DNA of 64,000 nt from the NCBI GenBank assembly GCA_963786805.1, contig CAWBAK010000004.1, positions 248,001 to 312,000 on the forward strand. Direction: 5' to 3'. Under the pieces are notes generated by a model. That model was not told the origin of the DNA. It did no database searches and was given only the letters and a program-made list of their open reading frames with translations. The translations under genes and the position numbers were made by a program. Each line of letters starts with the position of its first letter. Positions within the stretch are counted from its first letter, which is position 1. This document shows positions 25,767-34,913 of this stretch, in pieces. The stretch is from CALGFI01 sp963786805 (GTDB lineage Bacteria > Actinomycetota > UBA4738 > HRBIN12).

Positions 25767-26334
25767 GCTCCCTGACTGTTTCCCACAACGCCTTCTGGAG
25801 GGCTTTCCTTCCCCGATGGAGCCGGGACATCACGGTCCCGATCGGGATGCCCAGGATCTCCGCGATCTCTTTGTAGCTGAAACCTTCGACGTCGGCGAGC
25901 AGGACCGCCATCCGGAAGTTCTCCGGCAGGTCCTCGAGCGCTCGCTGCACGTCCTCGTCGGGGATCTTCTCGAGCACTTCTGTCTCAGCCGATGCCTCGA
26001 CGCCGGACTCCCCGAGCTTGTCGTAGAGGTACCAGTCCTCGACCTCGCCGTCCTGGACGGTGACGGGCTCGCGTTGCTTCTTCCGGTACGAGTTGATGAA
26101 CGTGTTCGTGAGGATGCGGTACATCCACGCCCGCAGGTTCGTCCCCTCCTGGAAGCCGCCGAACCCTCGGTACGCGCGCAGGTACGTTTCCTGCACGAGG
26201 TCGTCGGCATCCTGCGGATTGCGGGTCAAGCGCAGTGCGGCCCCGTACAGGCTCTGGAGCAGCGGGAGCACGTCCCGCTCGAACCGCTCGCGCAGCGCGG
26301 CGTCCTGTGGCGGCGCCGCCTGACTACTTGCCAT
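25747..26334 (-). CDS. sigR: ECF sigma factor, SigR/SigH type
   Basis: A 195-residue group 4 sigma factor of the oxidative/heat-stress SigR (SigH) branch. Region 2 covers about residues 25-90 with DADDLVQETYLRAYRGF and NLRAWMYRILTNTFINSYRKKQREP. Region 4 (about residues 125-180) has LPENFRMAVLLADVEGFSYKEIAEILGIPIGTVMSRLHRGR. The pairing with an RsrA-like protein supports the subtype. GGGGAG lies 8 nt ahead of ATG 26334. I see no clear GGAAT/GTT autoregulatory promoter in the 162 bp up to ftsH. Confidence 0.93.
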   Translation of the reverse strand: MASSQAAPPQDAALRERFERDVLPLLQSLYGAALRLTRNPQDADDLVQETYLRAYRGFGGFQEGTNLRAWMYRILTNTFINSYRKKQREPVTVQDGEVEDWYLYDKLGESGVEASAETEVLEKIPDEDVQRALEDLPENFRMAVLLADVEGFSYKEIAEILGIPIGTVMSRLHRGRKALQKALWETVRERGLVTD

Positions 26335-26496
26335 CGCGATCGCTCCCCAACCTGACCTTCGGCATCTCCCGCGGCGGTCGATCCGGGCCGTCAGTATCCC
26401 GCATCCCGGCCGCCTGCCACCCGGCGGTCGTCCGACGCGCGGGTGACACCCGTGCCTGTCGTCTCCGAACGGGGATGGGAAGATGGAACGAGGTCC

Positions 26497-28500
26497 ATGG
26501 CGAACAACAACGAGCGGCGCGGCCGGTGGCAGGGGTTCGATCTCGGAGGGGGCTCATCCGGCGAACCCCGTCGGATGCGCACGTCCCCGTTCGTGTGGAT
26601 CATCGGGTTCCTCGTCATCCTCGTGCTGTTCAACTACCTCGCGTCGCCGCGGCCGGAGACGATCGACTACTCGGTGTTCCTCCAGCACGTCCAGGGCGAT
26701 CGGATCGAGGGGACGCTCGAGATCTCGCAGACGTCCGTGGCCGGCGAGTTCCGCGGTCCCGACGGCGATCCGGTGAACTTCACGACGACCATCCCGCCGA
26801 TCCTGCAGGGGACGTCGACGCTGACCGAGCTCCTGGATGAGAACGGCGTCGAGTACACGGGCGTCACCCCGAGCCCGCTCTCGAGCATCCTGATCGGGTG
26901 GGTGGTGCCGCTCCTGCTCTTCGGGCTCCTCTGGTTCTTCCTCGTGCGGCGGATGAGCGGCGCGCAGACGGGGGCCGCCCTGAACCTCGGCCGAAACAAG
27001 GTCCGGATCTACGACCGCAAGGAGCTGAAGACGACGTTCGCCGACGTCGCCGGCGTCGACGAGGCGAAGGAGGAGCTGAAGGAGATCGTCGAGTTCCTGA
27101 GCAATCCGAAGAAGTACCAGCGCCTGGGCGGCCGCATCCCCAAGGGCGTCCTGCTCCTCGGACCTCCCGGGTGCGGCAAGACGCTCCTGGCCCGCGCCGT
27201 CGCCGGAGAGGCGAACGTGCCCTTCTTCTTCATGAGCGGTTCGGAGTTCGTGGAGATGTTCGTGGGGCTCGGCGCGGCGCGGGTGCGCGAGCTGTTCCAG
27301 CAGGCGAAGGAGAAGGCGCCGGCGCTGGTCTTCCTCGACGAGATCGACACGATCGGCAAGGGCCGCGCCGGCGCGATGGGTGCGGGCTTCGGCGCGCACG
27401 ACGAGCGGGAGCAGACGCTGAACCAGCTCCTCGTCGAGATGGACGGCTTCGACGCGAGCAAGGGCGTCATCATCATGGCGGCGACGAACCGGCCGGACGT
27501 CCTGGACCCGGCGCTCGTGCGGCCCGGGCGGTTCGACCGACAAGTCGTGGTCGACCAGCCCGACCTCAAGGGCCGCGAGGAGATCTTGAAGGTGCACGTC
27601 CGAGGCGTGGCACTGGACCCGAACGTCGACCTTCGGATCCTCGCCTCGCGCACCCCCGGGTTCACGGGTGCCGACCTCGCGAACGTCGTGAACGAGGCGG
27701 CGCTGCTCGCTGCGCGCAAGGAGAAGGACGCCGTCACGATGGTCGAGCTCGAAGAGGCGATCGATCGCACGGTGGCCGGGTTGGAGCGCAAGAGCCGCGT
27801 GATGTCCGAGAAGGACAAAGAGCGCGTCGCCGTCCACGAGATGGGCCACGCGCTCGTCGCCCTCACCGCGCCGACCTCGGACCCGGTGCACCGGGTCTCG
27901 ATCATCCCGCGCGGCGCCGCGGCACTCGGCATGACGATGCAGCGGCCGCTCGAGGACCGATACCTGCTGACCGAGCCGGAGCTGAAGGATCGGCTGGCGG
28001 TCCTCCTCGGGGGACGCACCGCCGAGGAGATCGTGTTCGACAAGGTGGTCTCCACCGGCGCGCAGAACGACCTCGAGCGCGCCACCGAGATCGCACGCGC
28101 CATGGTCGCCGAGTACGGCATGAGCCCGAAGATCGGTCCCCTGTCCTTCGGCAAGGACGGGTTCCGCGGCGGCGGCATGCTGTTCCCCGGCTCGCGTCCG
28201 GAGCTGTCGGACGAGCTCGCCTCGCTCATCGACGAGGAGGTCTCGCGACTCGTGAACGAAGCGCACGGCCGGGCGACCGAGGCGCTCACGAAGACAGCGG
28301 ATTCCTCGAGACAGATGTCCAAGATCCTGATCCAAACCGAGGTGATCGACGGCGCCGACCTCACGGCGTACTTCGACGGGACGAAGCCGATCCCGACCGC
28401 CGAGGAGGTGAGCCGGGACGTCGCCGGGAACGGTCAGCGAGGCTCGACGGCGGAAGACACGCCTGCCGGGCCCGACGTCGTCCTGCAGCCGCCCGCCTAG
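26497..28500 (+). CDS. ftsH: ATP-dependent zinc metalloprotease FtsH
   Basis: A 667-residue hexameric membrane AAA+ protease degrading unfolded membrane and regulatory proteins. Two membrane helices flank an extracytoplasmic domain (about residues 31-50 and 129-150). The AAA module has Walker A GPPGCGKT (about 222-229), Walker B LVFLDEIDTIG and the second region of homology ATNRPDVLDPALVRPGRFDR, shown here in part. The protease active site is HEMGH (447-451). ATG 26497 is chosen because homologous sequence starts there and an AGG lies just ahead; an upstream in-frame extension looks non-coding. The stop overlaps the convergent GT2 fusion gene in a shared CTAG. It is divergent from sigR. Confidence 0.97.
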   Translation: MANNNERRGRWQGFDLGGGSSGEPRRMRTSPFVWIIGFLVILVLFNYLASPRPETIDYSVFLQHVQGDRIEGTLEISQTSVAGEFRGPDGDPVNFTTTIPPILQGTSTLTELLDENGVEYTGVTPSPLSSILIGWVVPLLLFGLLWFFLVRRMSGAQTGAALNLGRNKVRIYDRKELKTTFADVAGVDEAKEELKEIVEFLSNPKKYQRLGGRIPKGVLLLGPPGCGKTLLARAVAGEANVPFFFMSGSEFVEMFVGLGAARVRELFQQAKEKAPALVFLDEIDTIGKGRAGAMGAGFGAHDEREQTLNQLLVEMDGFDASKGVIIMAATNRPDVLDPALVRPGRFDRQVVVDQPDLKGREEILKVHVRGVALDPNVDLRILASRTPGFTGADLANVVNEAALLAARKEKDAVTMVELEEAIDRTVAGLERKSRVMSEKDKERVAVHEMGHALVALTAPTSDPVHRVSIIPRGAAALGMTMQRPLEDRYLLTEPELKDRLAVLLGGRTAEEIVFDKVVSTGAQNDLERATEIARAMVAEYGMSPKIGPLSFGKDGFRGGGMLFPGSRPELSDELASLIDEEVSRLVNEAHGRATEALTKTADSSRQMSKILIQTEVIDGADLTAYFDGTKPIPTAEEVSRDVAGNGQRGSTAEDTPAGPDVVLQPPA

Positions 28501-29423
28501 GGCGCGGCGTGATCGGGCTCGACGAGCAGGTCGAACCGGTCGCGGAAGCGCTCGAGGAACCGGTAGTAGTTCCGCTTGGACAACCGGTCCCGCTCGGCGG
28601 GTGGAGTCTCGGCCCACATCTGGTGGACGTGTTTGGTGACCGGCACGTCGACCACACGAGCGCGGAACCCGGCGTCCTTGAGACGGAAGGAGAGCTCGAT
28701 GTCGGCCGTCCGATACCAGCGGAACTTCTCATCGAACAGCCCGACGTCGCGCAGCACATCGCGCCGGAACGCCATCAGGTAGCCCTCGATCGCATCGACG
28801 TCCTTATCCGGACCGACCCCGTCGCTCTCGTGGAACTCGTGCAGATCGCGGGTCGAGATGCCGAACGGACCGCTCACGCCGACGACGGGGTCTGCCAACG
28901 CCGCCTCGATCGGCCCGAACACGTCGCCCTGCGGCTCCACCGACCCGTCGACCACGAGCACGACGCGACCACGGGACCGTTTGAGGCCCGCGTTCCGGGC
29001 GGTGGCCCAACCGGTTCCACGCTCTAACGAGAGGACCTCGACATCGTCGCCGTACGCCTCCTGCGGGGTCTCCGTGAGATCGACGACGACGTACTGCACG
29101 GTCCGCGAGCCGGCATTCGCCCGGAACGCAAGCAGCGCGCGGACCACGTCCTCGGGCCATCCCTCGACCACCCAATGCACGCTGACGTTCGCCGTGGGCG
29201 GATCCTGCAGCACGCTCTCGATCCGGTCTGGGCTCAGGCGTTCCGTCTGCGGCGCTTCGACCGCCACGGGCTGGAGCTCGGGTCCCTGCGGGCCGTCGGT
29301 CACCTGGTAGCCGAGCTGTGCGATCCGTTCGCGGAGCGCGTCGGCGCCCTCGAAGTCCTTGGCCTGCCGTCGCTCATCGCGCTCGGTCGCAAGACGGCGG
29401 ATCTCGTCGGGGATCTCAGGCAA
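28497..29423 (-). CDS. GT2 glycosyltransferase fused to a CysRS-like tail
   Basis: A 308-residue protein with two parts. Residues 1-45 (IRRLATERDERRQAKDFEGADALRERI, given in part, then GYQVTDGPQGPEL) closely resemble the C-terminal helical tail of cysteinyl-tRNA synthetase. Residues 75-300 are a GT-A glycosyltransferase family 2 domain: GTGWATARNAGLKRSRG, then VVDGSVEP in place of the usual DxD, and a C-terminal YRTADIELSFRLKDAG segment resembling the ED/Q-x-D catalytic region. Start is TTG 29423 by similarity; no strong ribosome site is seen. The stop overlaps the ftsH stop. Donor and acceptor are unknown; the altered DxD may mean weak or non-canonical metal binding. Confidence 0.75.
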   Translation of the reverse strand: MPEIPDEIRRLATERDERRQAKDFEGADALRERIAQLGYQVTDGPQGPELQPVAVEAPQTERLSPDRIESVLQDPPTANVSVHWVVEGWPEDVVRALLAFRANAGSRTVQYVVVDLTETPQEAYGDDVEVLSLERGTGWATARNAGLKRSRGRVVLVVDGSVEPQGDVFGPIEAALADPVVGVSGPFGISTRDLHEFHESDGVGPDKDVDAIEGYLMAFRRDVLRDVGLFDEKFRWYRTADIELSFRLKDAGFRARVVDVPVTKHVHQMWAETPPAERDRLSKRNYYRFLERFRDRFDLLVEPDHAAP

Positions 29424-29495
29424 CGCGATCGGACCTTCGCGAGAGGAGCGTGATCCCGCTGCCGGTCCGGCCGCCGGCCGGCCGGAGGGGACGGA

Positions 29496-29915
29496 CTAGA
29501 CCGGCTCCTTGGTGACCGCGCGCAGACGTCCGGCGACGGCCTCGAGTGTCTTCAGCGCGATCGACGGATGCTCCATCAGCAGGCCGCGGAACACCCATCC
29601 GGTGATGCCCACCAGACGAACCGGTGTCAGCGCCGTCACGGTGGCGGTGCGGGGTCCACCGTCCAGGAGGGCCACCTCGCCGAAGAAGTCCCCGGGCCCG
29701 AGCTTGGCCTTGGTCTTGCCGCCGATCGAGACCTTGCATTGCCCCTCGAGGATCAGGAACAGGCCCACGCCGCGTTCGCCCTCGCGCGCGATGACGGTCG
29801 CCTCCCGGTGCGAGACCTCCTTGGCAGCGCGGCCGATGATCGTGAGCTCGCGCTTGGTGCATTCGGAGAAGATCGGCACCTGGGCGAGCCGCGTCGTCGC
29901 GTCCTGCTGGGCCAC
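29496..29915 (-). CDS. Cyclic nucleotide-binding domain protein
   Basis: A 139-residue stand-alone cNMP-binding/Crp-like beta-roll without HTH. The phosphate-binding cassette is PGDFFGEVALLDGGPRTATV (about residues 74-93), with the Glu and Arg that normally contact the ribose and phosphate both present, so it may still bind cAMP or cGMP. It probably acts as an allosteric partner; no enzyme domain is attached. GTG 29915 has GGAGG 8 nt ahead. A TAGGAT box at 29980-29985 (minus strand) could be its promoter. Confidence 0.87.
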   Translation of the reverse strand: MAQQDATTRLAQVPIFSECTKRELTIIGRAAKEVSHREATVIAREGERGVGLFLILEGQCKVSIGGKTKAKLGPGDFFGEVALLDGGPRTATVTALTPVRLVGITGWVFRGLLMEHPSIALKTLEAVAGRLRAVTKEPV

Positions 29916-30022
29916 CTGAGTCCCCTCCTCTTCCCCGTGGACTGCCGGCCGGCGGTCTGCCCGGCGCGTCGGGCACCGTATCCTACCCGGGCTCCCGCGA
30001 GCGGCGCGAGTAGGATGCGGCG

Positions 30023-30214
30023 GTGAGCGGACGGCGGCGGATCGCGGCGATCGTCCTGCTGTTCTTCATCGGATTCGGGCTCATCGCGCTCGCGAGCAGC
30101 CTCGGAGCGACCTGGCCCCTCCTGCTGACCCCACTCCCCTACGCCACGATCGCATGGATCGTCGTGCACGCAGAGGACGACGCAGGAACGGCCCAAACGG
30201 CCGAGGCGGACTAG
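30023..30214 (+). CDS. Small membrane protein
   Basis: A 63-residue protein with a basic start (MSGRRR), two hydrophobic segments (about residues 7-27 and 31-48, joined around GATWP) and an acidic tail (HAEDDAGTAQTAEAD). The family is unknown. Reality is supported by GTG 30023 following TAGGAT (30011-30016) by exactly 6 nt, and by the perfect hairpin 13 bp after its stop. Confidence 0.62.
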   Translation: MSGRRRIAAIVLLFFIGFGLIALASSLGATWPLLLTPLPYATIAWIVVHAEDDAGTAQTAEAD

Positions 30215-30227
30215 CGCGGGAACGACG

Positions 30228-30251
30228 AAGGGGCGCCTTGCGGCGCCCCTT
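30228..30251. terminator. Bidirectional hairpin terminator
   Basis: A 10-bp perfect stem AAGGGGCGCC (30228-30237), loop TTGC, GGCGCCCCTT (30242-30251), between the small membrane protein (+) and the initiator tRNA (-). CTGCTTTCG follows on the plus strand, a weak T-tract. It can serve both converging transcripts. Confidence 0.75.
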
Positions 30252-30260
30252 CTGCTTTCG

Positions 30261-30334
30261 TCGCGGGGACGGGATTTGAACCCGTGACCTCTGGGTTATG
30301 AGCCCAGCGAGCTACCGGACTGCTCCACCCCGCA
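30261..30334 (-). tRNA. Initiator tRNA-Met(CAT)
   Basis: Complete cloverleaf on the minus strand with anticodon CAT. Initiator identity is shown by the three G:C pairs in the anticodon stem (GGGCTCATAACCC) and by a non-Watson-Crick first acceptor pair (T1 opposite G72), where elongator tRNAs pair normally. The T arm is ACGGG-TTCAAAT-CCCGT. The 3' CCA is not encoded. The hairpin at 30228-30251 lies just downstream. Confidence 0.95.
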
Positions 30335-30380
30335 CGACGATGCTACCGGAGGCGGCTTCGCTCCGACAAGGCGACGAGGC

Positions 30381-30788
30381 TCAGCCCACGCGAACGGCGG
30401 CTCGCATCCCGTACGCGTAGTGACCGGGGAGGTGGCAGCCGATGATGAGCTCGCCCGCCTCCGTGAACGTGTACGTCGTCGTCGCGGTCTCTCCCGCGGC
30501 AACCGTCATCTCACCCGGCCGCGGGGGGTGATAGGCCTCCGTCCCGCGCTCGTGCGCGAGCTGCACGCCCTCGTCGCCGAGGATGAACTCGTGGTCGATG
30601 GGATCCGCGTTCTCGACGACGAACGTCACCGTGGTCCCGGCCTCGAACTCGAACGCCTCGGGGTGGAAACGCGAGTAATCGACGCGGACCCGGACGGTCT
30701 GCTCGCTCGGCTCACCGCCACTCGCGGGAGCGCACGCGGCGAGGGTGACGGCGAGCAAGCCCACCGCCACCCATCGACGCATCGTCAT
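30381..30788 (-). CDS. Cupredoxin-like lipoprotein
   Basis: A 135-residue secreted protein: a signal peptide (MTMRRWVAVGLLAVTLAAC) with lipobox LAAC, then a plastocyanin-type domain. Copper ligands are visible as DHEF (His, about residue 66) and IIGCHLPGHYAYGM (Cys, His and Met, about residues 114-127), so it probably binds type 1 copper or acts as a copper carrier or electron shuttle. ATG 30788 lies 2 bp after the DUF2330 stop; M3 (30782) is an alternative. It is the last gene of that pair. Confidence 0.85.
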   Translation of the reverse strand: MTMRRWVAVGLLAVTLAACAPASGGEPSEQTVRVRVDYSRFHPEAFEFEAGTTVTFVVENADPIDHEFILGDEGVQLAHERGTEAYHPPRPGEMTVAAGETATTTYTFTEAGELIIGCHLPGHYAYGMRAAVRVG

Positions 30789-30790
30789 GA

Positions 30791-31873
30791 TCAGATCGCG
30801 GGCCGGTGGAACCGCCGACGCTCGAGCGCGCCGACGAGTCCGAGCAGCACCAGCATGGCGGCCGCGACCCACAACGCGGTGCCGAACGGCCCGATGCCCG
30901 CGTCGCCTCCGCGTGTCGCCCCGGGCATGCCCGCCGCTCGAAGCGACGGCTGCCCGGCACCGCTCGCGTCGATCGCGAGGTCGTACGTGAGGTCTCCGGC
31001 ACGGGAGTCCAGACGCAGGTAGGTCAGCCACATGCCGCTCCGCGGCAGCCAGTTCATGCCCTCGTCGGACCTCAGGTCGGCGAGCAGCGTCGTCGACGCC
31101 GGCTGGCTCCGCTCCAGGACGAGCCCCGGCGAGGTTCCCGTGCCTTCCAGGAACGCCGCGGACGACGGAGCGACGGCGCCGGGCAGGATGGCCGGGACGA
31201 GATCGGTCAACAGGTACACATCGGCCTCGATGGGCGCGTCGGCGGTGGCGCCGAGTCCCAGGATCCGCAGCGGCACCCACGGGTTCGTCGTCGGGATGAC
31301 GACGTGCACCGGAGTGCCGTCGCCGACGTCGAGCCCCTGCTCCGCGGCGCGACTCGCGTCGAACCGCACGGCCATGAAGATCGGGCTCCGCTCGGCGTAG
31401 AAGTCGAGCACCTCGGGAGCGTCGGGCGGGAGGAAGAAGCCATGCTCGCGAGCCCAGTTGCCGACCGCCGTGCCTCCACCTTCGAGGACGACGATGTCGA
31501 GCGCGTCGATCTTGGTCTTCAGGATCACGTTCGCGCGATCTGCGGCAAGGAACGCCGCCCCGGCCTCGAGCGCCGCAGGCTGCGGCTGCGTCTCCTGGAC
31601 GAGGCGCTGGAGCGTCCACTCGCCGCCTCGGATCACCTTGGAGGGAACGCCGGGGAGCGGGATGATCGAGCCGAACTCGCCTTTCCCGCCGGCGAACTCG
31701 AACGACGTGACGTAGTGCTCGACGCCGCGGTGATAGGCAGCCATCGTGGTGGTGCGAACGAGCGTCACCGTCCCGTTCGAGTTGACGAGGCCACCGCACG
31801 CGAGCGCGGAGCCGGTGAACAGGAGCAGGGACGCCAGCGTTGCGGTGAGGACGAGCAGCGTTCGCCGGAGCAT
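30791..31873 (-). CDS. DUF2330 domain membrane-anchored protein
   Basis: A 360-residue extracytoplasmic protein: a signal sequence (about residues 1-26, ending ALACGG), a large DUF2330 domain, and a C-terminal membrane helix (FGTALWVAAAMLVLLGLVGAL) followed by the basic stop-transfer tail ERRRFHRPAI. The conserved DUF2330 start with ACGG and a Cys just after the signal is present. Function is unknown. GGGAGGT precedes ATG 31873. It is followed by the cupredoxin after 2 bp, suggesting they act together outside the membrane. Confidence 0.82.
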   Translation of the reverse strand: MLRRTLLVLTATLASLLLFTGSALACGGLVNSNGTVTLVRTTTMAAYHRGVEHYVTSFEFAGGKGEFGSIIPLPGVPSKVIRGGEWTLQRLVQETQPQPAALEAGAAFLAADRANVILKTKIDALDIVVLEGGGTAVGNWAREHGFFLPPDAPEVLDFYAERSPIFMAVRFDASRAAEQGLDVGDGTPVHVVIPTTNPWVPLRILGLGATADAPIEADVYLLTDLVPAILPGAVAPSSAAFLEGTGTSPGLVLERSQPASTTLLADLRSDEGMNWLPRSGMWLTYLRLDSRAGDLTYDLAIDASGAGQPSLRAAGMPGATRGGDAGIGPFGTALWVAAAMLVLLGLVGALERRRFHRPAI

Positions 31874-31949
31874 CCGGGACCTCCCAGCGGTCGGGGGCGA
31901 GCGATGGGGCTTGGACGACTCGCCGCTCGGGATGGGTTCCCCGGAACCG

Positions 31950-34838
31950 CTACGGAGTCGGGCTGGGGCTCGGGCTCCCGGTCGCCTCGTCGCCGCCGAG
32001 CAGAGCCTGTGCCTGTTCGATCGCCGCCTGCGCCAGCTCGATCTCGGACTGGTACGTCGCGAGGTCGCCTTCCCGGAGCGCCGCGTCCGCGAGGGTGAAG
32101 TGCTGGGCAGCCTCCTGCAGGAGCGCCTGCACCTGTTCGTCGACGGTACCGGTCGGCGGCGGCTGCGGCTCGCCGTCCGGCGGCGGGACTTCGGCTCGCC
32201 GAGGGCGTCCGTCAGAGCCTGCGACAACGTGTCGCCGATCCCGATCGCGTTCCCGTTGACCACGATGACGCGCCGAAGCTCGGGGATGGCGTTGTCCTGG
32301 TTCGACTGGACGTACACGGGCTGCACGTACAGCAGCGCGTCGTCGACGGGGACGACGAGGAAGTCCCCGAAGCGGATCTGTCGACCCGGACTGCCCCAGC
32401 AGGGTGCGCTCGCTGGCGAACTGCGTGTCGGCGTTGATCCGCGCGAACACCTGGGTCGGACCGTCGACGTTGCGCGCCGGACGGGAACTCGTAGCTGACC
32501 ATCTGGCCGTAGTCCTCGCCCGGATCGGACTTCGCCGTCAGCCACGCGACCATGTTCTGCCGGTCAAGCGGCGTGAACGGCAGGATCAGCGAGAAGGTCT
32601 CTTCGGTCTCCCCCGGGAGCCGCATGAGCACGTAGTAGGGACGCATCGGCGGCAGCTCGTGCGTCCTGCTCCTCCGGGTCAGCCGAGGCTTCGGCCGGAT
32701 CGCCCGGGAGCGCCCAGAAGTCGGCCCTGCGGTAGAAGACGTCGGGATCGGTCACGTGATAGCTCGTGAACTGCTCGGCCTGGACCTGGAACAGGTTCTC
32801 GGGGTAGCGGAAGTGCGCGAGCAGGTCGGGTGTGGCCTCCGACATCGGTGTGAACAGGCTCGGGGAAGGCGTTCCCCCAGACCTGGATGATCGGATCGCT
32901 CTCGTCGGAGACGTAGTAGGTCGTCGTGCCCTCGTACGCGTCGACGACCACCTTCACCGAGTTCCGGATGTAGTTCGCCGACCCGGTCAAGCTCGGGAAC
33001 GTCGCGTCCTCAGGCTGCGAGGCGACGTCCTGGAGCACCACCGGCTGTGAGTACGGATAGTCGGTCGTCGTCGTGTAGCCGTCCCAGATCCACACGAGGC
33101 GACCGTCCACGATCGCCGCGTACGGATCGGCGTCGAACTGCAGGAACGGGGCCGCCTTCGGCACCCGCTCCTGGATGTTCCGGAAGATCATGATCCGGCT
33201 GTCGCCCTGGACCAGGTTCGAGATCAGCAGGTTGACGTCGCGGAAGCGCCAGGCGAACAGCGCGCGCTGGACGATGCCGCCGACGGGGATCCCGCCGCCG
33301 CCGTCGTAGTTGAACGACACCTGCTCCTGGTCGTCCTGCGGCGTGCCCTGGTAGTCGAGCTCTCGGGCCCCCGAGTTGACGAGGACGAACGGCACGTCCG
33401 AGCTCTCGCCGAAGTACACGCGCTGGCCGTTGCCGAGGAGTTCCGGCTCGCCGCTCGGCGGGATGTCGCGAAGGGTGAACAGCGGCTGGCCCTCGCTCGT
33501 CGCCGTGTTGACCTGCGAGGCCACGGTACCGAACCCGTGCGTGTACACGAGATGAGTGTTCTGCCACGTGCCCCCGCCGGGGATCTGGTTCTGCGCGATC
33601 TCGCGCGCCGAAACCATGACGAGGCGGCGCTCTCCGTCGATCGTGTACCGGTCCACGTCGATGTCGTGGAACTCGTAGTAGGCGCGGATCCGCTGGAGCG
33701 CCCGATAGTTGTCGATCAGGATGTTCGGGCGCCACAGGCGGATGTTCTGGATCGTCGTCGCGTTCGCCTCGACGTCCTCGGCCGTCACGACACCGGAGAG
33801 CGGCTGCTGGCGCGACTCGATCAGGTCGAGCGCGAAGGCCGCTCGAGTCGCCTCGATGTTGCGAACGATGAATTCCTGCTCGCGCTGGGCCTCCTGCGGG
33901 TTCACGCGGAACCGTTGGACGAACGCCGGATAGGCCGCGCCCGCCGAGATCGAGACGAGGGCGAGCAGGCCGACCGCGATCACCGGCAACGCCCATCCCC
34001 GCATCCGGATGTTGACGAGGAACAAGATCGCGCACGCGATCGCGATGAACACGAGGATCCGGAGCGCCGGCAGGTGCGCGTTCACGTCGGTGAACGACGC
34101 GCCCGCGACCACGCCCCGCGACGACGTCAGCAGGTCGAACTGCCCGAGGTAGTAGCCCCACGCCTTCGTCAGCATGATGAGGCCCAGCAGGACCGAAAGG
34201 TGGGCCTTGACCTGCGGCGTCACCTTCTCGGAGAAGACGATCGCGTTCGGCCGGATGCCGCCCCACAGGTAGTGGGCGAGGGCGGTGATGAGCAGCACCC
34301 CGACGAGCGCCGAGAACAGCCACCCCTGGAGGAACTCGAGCCACGGGAGCGAGAAGACGTAGAACGCGGCATCCCGGCCGAACACCGGCTCAGGTCTCCC
34401 GAACGTCACGCCGCCGGAGTTCTGCCACAGCAGGAAGGTCCTCCACTGCGCGGAGACGCCGAGGCCGACGAAGAACGCGATCACGGCGGCGAAGACCGGC
34501 AGGAGCCACCAGGCGTACGGCTCGAATTGCATCCGGTAGCGCTCGACGATCTCCTGCTCGGGGGTCAGCGCACGGTACCGGGGCGTGATCCGCCGCACGA
34601 TCCACAGGTTCACGTACAGGAGCACGAAGAACGTCACTCCGAACAGCAGCCCCAGCACGATCTTGGTCCGGAACACCTTCCAGAAGACCTGCGAGTACCC
34701 GACCTCGCGGAACCACAGGACGTCGACGAAGAACCCCGAGAGCGCCGTGAACGCGACGACGATCCCGGCGAGGATGGCGATGACGATGAAGGCCAACCTG
34801 CGGCGACCGGAAGCTGCTGCCGGGATGCGAGTGACCAT
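31950..34838 (-). CDS. UPF0182 family membrane protein (five frame breaks)
   Basis: A large protein of about 961 residues after correction, normal for UPF0182 (Pfam COG1615 type). The N-terminal 300 residues contain seven or so membrane helices (RRRLAFIVIAILAGIVVAF, LVGVLLITALAHYLWGG and others), followed by a long extracytoplasmic domain. Residues up to about 660 read in one frame. After that the reading shifts at about 32858, 32660, 32472, 32380 (each one extra base) and 32193 (one base missing), with typical sequence in each piece: LFTPMSEATPDLLAHFRYPE, MRPYYVLMRLPGE, NVDGPTQVFARIN, IRFGDFLVVPVDDALLYVQP, then an acidic coiled tail ending PSPSPTP. Function is unknown. Confidence 0.85.
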
Positions 34839-34913
34839 GCCTCTTATCGGGTCGGGTTGTCGGGTCTGGCCGGCGTCAGGGTATCACCGGGCCTTCGGAA
34901 CCGAGCCGTTCCG

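Noticed and set aside
26335..26496. SigR-type autoregulatory promoter (GGAAT-N18-GTT) ahead of sigR
   Set aside because: GGGAT occurs twice on the minus strand but neither copy has GTT at the right spacing.
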